The notes under the pieces are model-generated. The model was not told the DNA's origin. It ran no database searches and saw nothing but the letters and a program-made list of their open reading frames with translations. A program made the position numbers and the translations under genes. This document shows, piece after piece, positions 1 through 5,608 of a stretch of 15,013 nucleotides of DNA (the stretch's first letter is position 1; each line of letters opens with the position of its first letter). Source of the stretch: Chthoniobacter flavus (GTDB taxonomy: Bacteria > Verrucomicrobiota > Verrucomicrobiia > Chthoniobacterales > Terrimicrobiaceae); assembly GCA_945903555.1 (NCBI GenBank), contig CAMDOJ010000019.1, forward strand, positions 1-15,013. Reading direction: 5' to 3'.

Positions 1-270
1 CCACTTATTTCCGATTGGGATAAGATCGCCTCCCAGCCGAATGTGGTGGTCGTTCCGTTCTTTATCTCGGATGGCTTGCACAGCTACCAAGACATTCCCG
101 TATTACTAGGCATCGCCGAAGATATCGGGCCAGCAGCCAGCCAGAGCGATGTCTTCCGCCGCAATCCCTACCACCTGCGGGGCCGTCAGCTTTTCTATAG
201 CGGCGCCATCGGCACCGACCCAGGCTTTGCAGATGTGATCCTGGATCAGGTTCGGGATTTTCGAGAGTAG
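1..270 (+). CDS. CbiX-type sirohydrochlorin chelatase, C-terminal part (5' end outside window)
   Basis: The reading frame is open from base 1 and ends in TAG at 268-270, giving 89 C-terminal residues. The stretch VVVVPFFISDGLHSYQDIP is typical of the CbiX/SirB family, which inserts cobalt or iron into sirohydrochlorin on the way to cobalamin or siroheme; the histidine in GLHSY is in the position expected of a metal-binding residue in this family. The second half (FRRNPYHLRGRQLFYSGAIG, DPGFADVILDQV) reads as the end of the chelatase fold. The start, any N-terminal domain and the metal preference cannot be seen. It converges on hisA with only 10 bases between stop codons. The CobA-HemD fusion at the far end of the window makes the precursor of its probable substrate. 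Family assignment is fairly secure; cobalt versus iron is open. Confidence 0.75.
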   Translation, partial: PLISDWDKIASQPNVVVVPFFISDGLHSYQDIPVLLGIAEDIGPAASQSDVFRRNPYHLRGRQLFYSGAIGTDPGFADVILDQVRDFRE

Positions 271-280
271 AAGACCAGCG

Positions 281-1003
281 CTACGCAGCGGCGATGATCT
301 CGCGCAGATTCCCAGTGATGCGACCATCGTAGAGGGCTTTGCCGATAATGGCCCCGTAGAGCCCTGGCATAAGTGAAAGGCGCTTCAAATCTTCTTCGCA
401 GGACACCCCGCCGCTGGCGATAAGGTTACAATCCAAAAGCGTGAGCATTTTTTCCAACTCGTCAAAATTCGGCCCCTCGAGCATTCCATCTGTCGCGATA
501 TCGGTGTAAATGATCGTTCCTGCGCCAGCCTGCTGAGCGGCGAGAGCCAAATCCGAAGCCAATGTAGCCGTGGTCTCCGTCCATCCCTTCACCGCCACCT
601 TTCCGCCATGGGCATCAATTCCGACTGCAATGCGCTCCCCACCGAACTTCGTGCAGAATCCCGCGATCGTCTCTGGAGACTGACAGGCTTTGGTTCCTAG
701 AATGACGCGAGCGACGCCGGCATCAAAGGCGGCTTGGATTTTTTCTTCGCTTCGCATACCTCCGCCGAGTTCGCATGGGATTTTCACCGCAGCGCAGATT
801 TTAGCAACGGCATCGAGGTTTTGCGGTTCCCCAGTGAATGCAGCGTCGAGATCGACGATATGGAGCCAATCTGCTCCTGAATCTTCCCATTTTTTGGCGA
901 AGGCAACCGGGTCGGACGAATACACAACTTTTTCTGTGGCGAGTCCACGGCGTAACCGCACGACTTCACCACCCATCAAATCAATTGCAGGAAGAAGAAT
1001 CAT
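281..1003 (-). CDS. hisA: HisA, phosphoribosylformimino-AICAR-phosphate isomerase
   Basis: 240 residues, the usual length of HisA, a cytoplasmic TIM-barrel enzyme that carries out the Amadori rearrangement of ProFAR to PRFAR, the fourth step of histidine synthesis. Visible family marks are the N-terminal PAIDLMGGEVVRL with the catalytic aspartate at residue 8, CELGGGMRS, the second catalytic aspartate in IYTDIATDGML, and the phosphate-binding ASGGVS near residue 197. The gene starts with ATG at 1003-1001, overlapping the hisH stop by an ATGA, which implies translational coupling. No strong Shine-Dalgarno is seen, consistent with coupling. hisF, which normally follows hisA and whose product partners HisH, is not present: the next gene downstream is cbiX on the other strand. 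Confidence 0.97.
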   Translation of the reverse strand: MILLPAIDLMGGEVVRLRRGLATEKVVYSSDPVAFAKKWEDSGADWLHIVDLDAAFTGEPQNLDAVAKICAAVKIPCELGGGMRSEEKIQAAFDAGVARVILGTKACQSPETIAGFCTKFGGERIAVGIDAHGGKVAVKGWTETTATLASDLALAAQQAGAGTIIYTDIATDGMLEGPNFDELEKMLTLLDCNLIASGGVSCEEDLKRLSLMPGLYGAIIGKALYDGRITGNLREIIAAA

Positions 1004-1614
1004 AAAGTGGAAATAAAATTGCGAAGCAAAGCGAGTCCGGCACCTTGGCTTTTCTCGGGGTGGAACTGGGTGGCGTGGACGGCGCCGAGCGAGACGCTGG
1101 CAGCGAAAGGTGCGCCGTAATCACAGACCGCGCTGATGACCCCGCTATCCTCCGGCACAGGATAAAAAGAGTGAACAAAATACATTGAGACATCACTAGG
1201 GAAGTCGGTGTAGAGCGAACCACGGACGTCGGAGAGCGTATTCCAGCCCATATGCGGAACCTTCAAAGACCCAATGGGAAACCTCACCACGCGACCCTTA
1301 AGAATACCAAGACCGGGAACACCGGGGGATTCCTCACTGGACTCAAAGAGCAATTGGTAGCCGAGGCAGATGCCGAGATAGGGCCGTCCCTCCAATGTCC
1401 ATTCGCGAACAGAATCCCACATGCCGCTGGCGCGGAGATTCGCTGCACACTGATGGAAGTGCCCTTGGCCTGGCACAACAATTGCATCTACATTCGCCAA
1501 CTGCGCAGCGGTCGTAATGAGAATCGGCGCGACTCCAGCAACCTCCAAGGATTTGCACACACTGCGCAAATTCCCACTTCCGTAATCAATGACGCCAATG
1601 GATTTTTTACTCAT
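1000..1614 (-). CDS. hisH: HisH, imidazole glycerol phosphate synthase glutaminase subunit
   Basis: 204 residues, typical for HisH. This class I glutamine amidotransferase releases ammonia from glutamine and channels it to HisF, which makes imidazole glycerol phosphate and AICAR. The N-terminus IGVIDYGSGNLRSV, the nucleophile elbow GICLGYQLLF with the catalytic cysteine, and the His-Glu pair in TQFHPEKSQ complete the catalytic triad. The family usually has GICLGMQ; the Tyr here is a mild variation. ATG at 1614-1612; an AAAGG lies directly against the start codon, too close for a good ribosome binding site, so initiation may depend on hisB translation 33 bases upstream. Its HisF partner must be encoded elsewhere in the genome. 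Confidence 0.97.
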   Translation of the reverse strand: MSKKSIGVIDYGSGNLRSVCKSLEVAGVAPILITTAAQLANVDAIVVPGQGHFHQCAANLRASGMWDSVREWTLEGRPYLGICLGYQLLFESSEESPGVPGLGILKGRVVRFPIGSLKVPHMGWNTLSDVRGSLYTDFPSDVSMYFVHSFYPVPEDSGVISAVCDYGAPFAASVSLGAVHATQFHPEKSQGAGLALLRNFISTL

Positions 1615-1647
1615 CCTTTAAAATCTTACCCGCCACCATATCGGCAA

Positions 1648-2238
1648 TCAAAGAACGCCCTTGGTGCTCGGAACCCCCTGCACACGAGGATCGATGCGCG
1701 TCGCTTGATCCAACGCGCGAGCAAGAGATTTAAAAATCCCCTCAGCCATGTGATGGGCATCCCGACCAGCCAAAACGTCGACATGCAAATTCATGCCGCC
1801 ATGCACGGAAATGGCGCGAAGAAATTCCTCGACCAACTGAAAAGTGAATGCGGAACCAATCACGTCCGCTTTTTTAGGGGCGGTATAGTTGAGATACGGG
1901 CGACCGCTCAAATCCACAACACAACGAACGAGCGCCTCGTCCATTGGGACATACGAAGATCCATAGCGCTGAATGCCAACCTTGTCACCCAGCGCGCGAT
2001 CTAGGGCCTGTCCGAGCAAAATCCCAGTATCCTCGACGGTGTGATGGTAATCGACCTCAATGTCGCCCTTGGCGGTCAGATCGAGATCCATAAGCCCATG
2101 CTTAGAAAAAAGCGTGAGCATGTGATCAAAAAAAGGAATTCCGGTAGAAATACGCGATTTTCCACATCCATCAAGATTGAGGGAGAGTTGGATGGATGTT
2201 TCGGATGTCGTGCGCTCAAGAGTGGATTCGCGGGGCAT
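1648..2238 (-). CDS. hisB: HisB, imidazoleglycerol-phosphate dehydratase (monofunctional)
   Basis: 196 residues from the chosen ATG at 2238-2236, matching the monofunctional dehydratase; the histidinol-phosphatase domain fused to HisB in enterobacteria is absent. It removes water from imidazole glycerol phosphate using two manganese ions bound by repeated histidine-rich motifs: FFDHML (about 36-41), DYHHTVEDTG (63-72), ISVHGGMN (143-150) and GRDAHHMAEG (158-167). The N-terminus RESTLERTTSETSIQLSLNL starts as most family members do, so I prefer this start. An in-frame ATG at 2292-2290 would add 18 residues not typical of the family and would run through a 12-base palindrome (2275-2286). First gene of the hisB-hisH-hisA set; divergent from the IMPase-family gene. 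Confidence 0.96.
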   Translation of the reverse strand: MPRESTLERTTSETSIQLSLNLDGCGKSRISTGIPFFDHMLTLFSKHGLMDLDLTAKGDIEVDYHHTVEDTGILLGQALDRALGDKVGIQRYGSSYVPMDEALVRCVVDLSGRPYLNYTAPKKADVIGSAFTFQLVEEFLRAISVHGGMNLHVDVLAGRDAHHMAEGIFKSLARALDQATRIDPRVQGVPSTKGVL

Positions 2239-2267
2239 AACTACGATTGAAGCAGATGCCAATGACT

Positions 2268-2297
2268 TTGAAAAGGCTCGCGAGCCACTCATTTAAA
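2268..2297 (+). promoter_or_regulatory. Possible sigma-70 promoter for the IMPase-family gene and ispF
   Basis: TTGAAA at 2268-2273 matches five of six -35 positions. TTTAAA at 2292-2297 (18-base spacer, four of six) or TAAAAT at 2294-2299 (20-base spacer, five of six) could be the -10 box. Transcription would begin about 30 to 40 bases before the ATG at 2341. The match is by eye and not strong. Interest comes from the perfect palindrome lying inside the spacer. Confidence 0.3.
2275..2286. promoter_or_regulatory. Perfect 12-base palindrome GGCTCGCGAGCC between divergent genes
   Basis: GGCTCGCGAGCC is identical to its own reverse complement. It sits in the 102-base region between hisB and the divergent IMPase-family gene, inside the spacer of the candidate promoter at 2268-2297. 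A position between -35 and -10 is where a dimeric repressor would act. No regulator is identified, and a 12-base palindrome could arise by chance in a GC-rich region. Confidence 0.3.
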
Positions 2298-2330
2298 ATC
2301 TTGCACCCCTTGCTCCATGCCATCGAAAGT

Positions 2331-2335
2331 GGAAG
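2331..2335 (+). promoter_or_regulatory. Ribosome binding site deciding the start of the IMPase-family gene
   Basis: GGAAG, preceded by AGT, lies 5 bases before the ATG at 2341. The earlier in-frame ATG at 2317 is preceded by a pyrimidine-rich stretch with no Shine-Dalgarno-like sequence, so 2341 is the better start. Confidence 0.5.
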
Positions 2336-2340
2336 CACAC

Positions 2341-3090
2341 ATGCAAACAGAAACTTATTTGGCTACGGCCATCGAGGCCGCACAGGCCGCCGGGGGATTT
2401 CTCCGTGCCAACTTCGGTCGGCCACTCACGGTGGATGAAAATCTCGCCCACGACATCAAGCTCGAGCTCGATAAGCGGACTCAAGTTTTGATCGAAAGCC
2501 TGATCCTCTCCAAATTCCCCGACCATGCGATCTATGGTGAAGAAGGGATCAGTGGCGACCAGTCGAGCGAGTTCCAATGGATCATTGATCCCATCGACGG
2601 CACGGTGAACTTCTTCTACTCAATCCCTCACTTTGCTGTTTCGATTGCACTTCGCCGCAATGGAAAAATCATCGTCGGTGTCATTTACGACCCTATGCGG
2701 GACGAAATGTGGTCTGTGCGCGAGGGCCAGCCAGCCTTACTCAACGGACAACCGATCGCCGTCAGCACTCGCACGGAGCTCTGCGAATCGATTGTTTCCG
2801 TGGGTGTTTCCAAGTCCCTTAACTCGATCAATCGGGGACTTCCTCTTTTTGAAAAAATGGTCCGTGGGGCCAAAAAATGCCGCATGATGGGAAGTGCTTC
2901 ACTCGACATCGCCTATGTTTCTTGCGGCCGACTCGATGCCTACATCGAAAGTATGATCAGCCTATGGGATGTCGCCGCCGGCATTCTCCTCGTCGAATCC
3001 GCGGGTGGGCGAGTCGACCTCACTCCACACGAATCTGCTGCCGACAAATACGGCATCGTGGCAACCAGCGGTCATATCCCGATCGAATGA
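2341..3090 (+). CDS. Inositol-monophosphatase-family phosphatase (SuhB/HisN-like)
   Basis: 249 residues from the ATG at 2341; an ATG at 2317 would add 8 residues but lacks a ribosome binding site. Members of this family are magnesium-dependent, lithium-sensitive sugar-phosphate phosphatases. The metal-site residues are present: GEEG with glutamates at 67-68, DPIDGTVNF with aspartates at 83 and 86, and WDVAAG with aspartate 210. The N-terminal region has DIKLELDKRTQ where many family members have a longer KSDGSPVTEAD-like loop, marking a subfamily. Substrate cannot be told from sequence: inositol-1-phosphate, other sugar phosphates or histidinol phosphate are all possible. The position beside hisBHA and the lack of a phosphatase domain on HisB make a HisN role worth considering. 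It overlaps ispF by ATGA. Confidence 0.88.
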   Translation: MQTETYLATAIEAAQAAGGFLRANFGRPLTVDENLAHDIKLELDKRTQVLIESLILSKFPDHAIYGEEGISGDQSSEFQWIIDPIDGTVNFFYSIPHFAVSIALRRNGKIIVGVIYDPMRDEMWSVREGQPALLNGQPIAVSTRTELCESIVSVGVSKSLNSINRGLPLFEKMVRGAKKCRMMGSASLDIAYVSCGRLDAYIESMISLWDVAAGILLVESAGGRVDLTPHESAADKYGIVATSGHIPIE

Positions 3091-3566
3091 TCGCCACTGG
3101 CATCGGCTATGACGTTCACCGCCTCGTCACTGGACGTCCACTGATTCTGGGTGGAGTTGAAATCCCCCACCCGCTTGGTCTCGAGGGCCACTCGGATGCG
3201 GACGTCCTTTGCCACGCCATCGCCGACGCTCTTCTAGGTGCTGCTGGCGAGCCAGACATCGGCCATCTCTTTCCAAACACCGATCAAAGCATCCGAGGGA
3301 TCAGCAGCCTTGAGATTCTTCGCCGCGTCCGGGCGTTGCTAGATGAGAAATCTATCATTATTCACAACGTCGACTCTACCCTTGTCGCAGAGGAGCCTCG
3401 TATCTCGCCATATCTGGCCGATATGAAAGACCTTGTCGGAACTGCATTGAATCTACCTCCAGCGCGTGTGGGCATCAAAGCCACCACCAATGAGTCGATG
3501 GGATTTCTTGGCCGAGGCGAAGGTATGGCCGCCATGGCCACCGCCTGCGTAGACCGCCCCAATTAA
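3087..3566 (+). CDS. ispF: IspF, 2-C-methyl-D-erythritol 2,4-cyclodiphosphate synthase
   Basis: 159 residues, the standard length. IspF forms the cyclic diphosphate MEcPP from CDP-ME-2-phosphate in the non-mevalonate isoprenoid pathway and works as a homotrimer with one zinc per active site. The metal ligands are visible as Asp9 and His11 in GYDVHRL and the histidine in ADVLCHA; other family marks are GHSDADV, DALLGAAGEPDIGHLFPNTD, the HNVDSTLVAEEP strand and the C-terminal KATTNESMGFLGRGEG. The ATG at 3087 overlaps the upstream stop (ATGA), so the reading frame that stays open further upstream is not used. Its stop TAA (3564-3566) overlaps the stop of the convergent Hsp70 gene. ispD, often beside ispF, is not here. 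Confidence 0.97.
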   Translation: MIATGIGYDVHRLVTGRPLILGGVEIPHPLGLEGHSDADVLCHAIADALLGAAGEPDIGHLFPNTDQSIRGISSLEILRRVRALLDEKSIIIHNVDSTLVAEEPRISPYLADMKDLVGTALNLPPARVGIKATTNESMGFLGRGEGMAAMATACVDRPN

Positions 3567-5227
3567 ACGCCCCCGAGGGTTTTTTCAATCAAGGCCGTGG
3601 CAAGGGGCTCGGTTATGGTATCGAGTTCCTTGAGAAGGGCCTTGAGCTCCGCCGTGGAGCGCGCCTCCATCGCTGTCCGCGCCGCGAGTACAAGGCGGTC
3701 TATTTCTTGAAGAACATCATCTGGCACCTCCCCCACAAGTTGATTCAGCGCTGCAGCAATGGCCGGCAGCATTTCATCGGCCTTGAGTTTCGCCTCCGTG
3801 AAGATGCGCTCATCCATGTCTTCAAATGCATGCTCCAATGAATCGCCGAGCATTTTTTCCACGGCCTCATCAGAAACTTCCACCGCACTTTGAATCTGCA
3901 CCACGGTATCGCGCAAAGTGACAGTATCCCTCGCCAAAACGTGAAGAATGCCGTTGGCATCGAGTTCAAATTGAACACCCACTCGAGCCTGCCCCTTAGG
4001 CGATGTAGTGAATACCACATCCATCTCACCGAGTTTCCAGTTATCGCGCGCCATCTCACGCTCGCCTTGCAGAACACTAATCCTCATCGAAGCCTGGTTC
4101 GCAACGGCATTGGTGAACATTTCTCCCGCTTTGCAGGGTATGGTCGTGTTGCGGGGAATAATAACATTCATCAACCCACCGAACGTTTCAATACCGAGTG
4201 ATAGCGGGGTCACGTCGAGGAGTGTGACATTTTGTAATCCCCCCTCCAGTATGCCGGCTTGAATAGTCGCACCAAGGGCGACTGCCTCATCGGGATGCTG
4301 ACTCACATCCGGTTCGCGGCCAAAAAGTGAAGCCACAAACTTCCTCACGAGAGGCATCCGCGTGGCTCCTCCAACAAGAACGACGGCGTCCAGCGCAGAT
4401 GTTTCCAATCCCGCATCAGCGAGAGATTGCAGGCAGTGCGCGCGCGTCCGATCTACTACCGACTGGCAAATGCGCTCTAGGTCGGCGCGAAGATAAACCC
4501 GACCATCCGACTCGAGCGAATCTTGATCGGTGAGACCGCGTTTGATTTTTTCTGCATCGGTCACGGGGATTCCCCAAGCCACAGCCAAAGACGCATCAAG
4601 ATCATCGCCACCGAGACGCGTATCGCCATTCGTAGATAAAACCTCAAACACACCATGCCGCAACTCCAGAACGGAAATATCAAAGGTTCCCCCGCCTAGG
4701 TCATACACGGCCACCCTTGAATGCTCTCCAAGGCGATCGAGACCATAGGCCAATGCCGCTGCCGTGGGTTCACTGAGGAGACGTTCGACAGTGAAACCAG
4801 CGGCCTCTCCTGCTCGCTTTGTCGCAGATCGCTGGGCATCGTTGAAATACGCAGGCACCGTTATCACCGCTCGCGCGACCACTTTGCCACAGGCTTTTTC
4901 GAGATCGGCCTTGAGTTTTGAAAGTATGAGCGCGGAGACTTCTTCCGGCAGAAGGGATTTGCCTCCCACCTTAACCCGAAGACTCGCATCCGAACCCGGC
5001 GAGCGAGCCCCCATGAGGCGCTTTACCGAGGTCACTACCTGCGCGGGATCAGATTTTCTTTTTTCCAGAGCCGGCCAACCGACAACATGCTCATCGCAGT
5101 CCACCGCAAACCAAACAGCCGAGGGAGTCAATCGATGTCCACTCTCATCGGCAATCAATACCGGAAAACCACTGTCCATCACTCCCACTAACGAGTGTGT
5201 CGTACCGAGATCAATTCCTGCAATCAT
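3563..5227 (-). CDS. Compact Hsp70-family chaperone (HscC/HscA/DnaK-like)
   Basis: 554 residues against about 640 for housekeeping DnaK, close to the short HscC-type Hsp70s. The nucleotide-binding domain is complete in motif: GIDLGTTHS (4-12), VKRLMG with the catalytic lysine at 69, VPAYFND (124-130), EPTAAALAYG (153-162), YDLGGGTFD (175-183), RLGGDDLD (204-211) and LVGGATRMP (284-292). The segment between RLGGDDLD and LVGGATR is clearly shorter than in DnaK or HscA, so subdomain IIB is trimmed. The substrate-binding part begins at DVTPLSLGIETFGG (338-351), keeps the NQASMRISVLQGE strand region, and ends in a short helical lid without the acidic EEVD-like or disordered tail. ATG at 5227-5225. 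It follows infA by 30 bases and probably shares its transcript. No DnaJ or GrpE gene is nearby. Client unknown; not the main DnaK. Confidence 0.9.
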   Translation of the reverse strand: MIAGIDLGTTHSLVGVMDSGFPVLIADESGHRLTPSAVWFAVDCDEHVVGWPALEKRKSDPAQVVTSVKRLMGARSPGSDASLRVKVGGKSLLPEEVSALILSKLKADLEKACGKVVARAVITVPAYFNDAQRSATKRAGEAAGFTVERLLSEPTAAALAYGLDRLGEHSRVAVYDLGGGTFDISVLELRHGVFEVLSTNGDTRLGGDDLDASLAVAWGIPVTDAEKIKRGLTDQDSLESDGRVYLRADLERICQSVVDRTRAHCLQSLADAGLETSALDAVVLVGGATRMPLVRKFVASLFGREPDVSQHPDEAVALGATIQAGILEGGLQNVTLLDVTPLSLGIETFGGLMNVIIPRNTTIPCKAGEMFTNAVANQASMRISVLQGEREMARDNWKLGEMDVVFTTSPKGQARVGVQFELDANGILHVLARDTVTLRDTVVQIQSAVEVSDEAVEKMLGDSLEHAFEDMDERIFTEAKLKADEMLPAIAAALNQLVGEVPDDVLQEIDRLVLAARTAMEARSTAELKALLKELDTITEPLATALIEKTLGGV

Positions 5228-5257
5228 GCAAAAAATCGTCTACCTAGGCTGATGGAA

Positions 5258-5503
5258 TCAGCGGCGGCGAGGACGCGGGGCGTGACCAGACTCACGGAAA
5301 GTGATGCGTCCCTTTGTCAGGTCGTAGGGGGAAATCTCCAACGTAACTTTGTCCCCTGGAACAATGCGGATGAAATTTTTTCTCATCTTTCCCGATATGT
5401 GGGAAAGGATGACGTGATCATTGGAAAGCTTCACCCGAAAAAGAGTTCCGGGAAGAACATCCACAACAATACCGTCAGTAGTAATACAATCGTCTTTAGC
5501 CAT
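5258..5503 (-). CDS. infA: Translation initiation factor IF-1 with basic C-terminal tail
   Basis: 81 residues from the ATG at 5503-5501; a TTG 18 bases further upstream is in frame but MAKDD is the typical IF-1 start, and AAGG lies 4 bases before it. IF-1 is an OB-fold protein that binds the A site of the 30S subunit with IF-2 and IF-3. Family motifs are VVDVLPGTLFRVKLSN, HISGKMRKNFIRI, and GDKVTLEISPYDLTKGRITFR. E. coli IF-1 stops about here at 72 residues; this one continues with ESGHAPRPRRR, a basic tail of the kind seen in some second-type IF-1 proteins. It is transcribed with the Hsp70 gene 30 bases downstream and is divergent from the TPR operon. Confidence 0.95.
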   Translation of the reverse strand: MAKDDCITTDGIVVDVLPGTLFRVKLSNDHVILSHISGKMRKNFIRIVPGDKVTLEISPYDLTKGRITFRESGHAPRPRRR

Positions 5504-5596
5504 TCGGCCTTGTGAATACAAGCGGGACGCAGGGAACGCAACACCTATCCGTTCAAAAGCTTCATGATTCGCAAATGGTTTTCTTTTTATTGCTAT

Positions 5597-5602
5597 TTGG
5601 AG
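5597..5602 (+). promoter_or_regulatory. Ribosome binding site of the large TPR gene
   Basis: TTGGAG ends 6 bases before the ATG at 5609, a good Shine-Dalgarno spacing. It supports the longer start, which puts about 18 residues in front of the hydrophobic core of the signal sequence. Confidence 0.55.
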
Positions 5603-5608
5603 CTGTAA

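Noticed and set aside
271..280. Terminator between cbiX and hisA
   Set aside because: Only 10 bases separate the stop codons and no hairpin with a T-run is visible.
1252..2004. Long plus-strand open frame of 250 codons opposite hisH and hisB
   Set aside because: It lies antisense to two unmistakable his genes, shows no recognisable motif and has unnatural composition, so it is a by-product of codon use on the other strand.
2877..3086. Upstream extension of the ispF frame to a 229-residue product
   Set aside because: The extra 70 residues lie inside the IMPase-family gene, are basic and unlike any domain, and IspF begins typically at MIATGIGYDVH.
4764..5252. Plus-strand open frame of 162 codons opposite the Hsp70 gene
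   Set aside because: Entirely antisense to a conserved ATPase domain, Ser/Arg/Thr-rich, with no domain signal.
5504..5608. Promoters for infA and the TPR operon in their 105-base divergent region
   Set aside because: Promoters must be near, but no -35/-10 pair on either strand matched well enough to mark a position.
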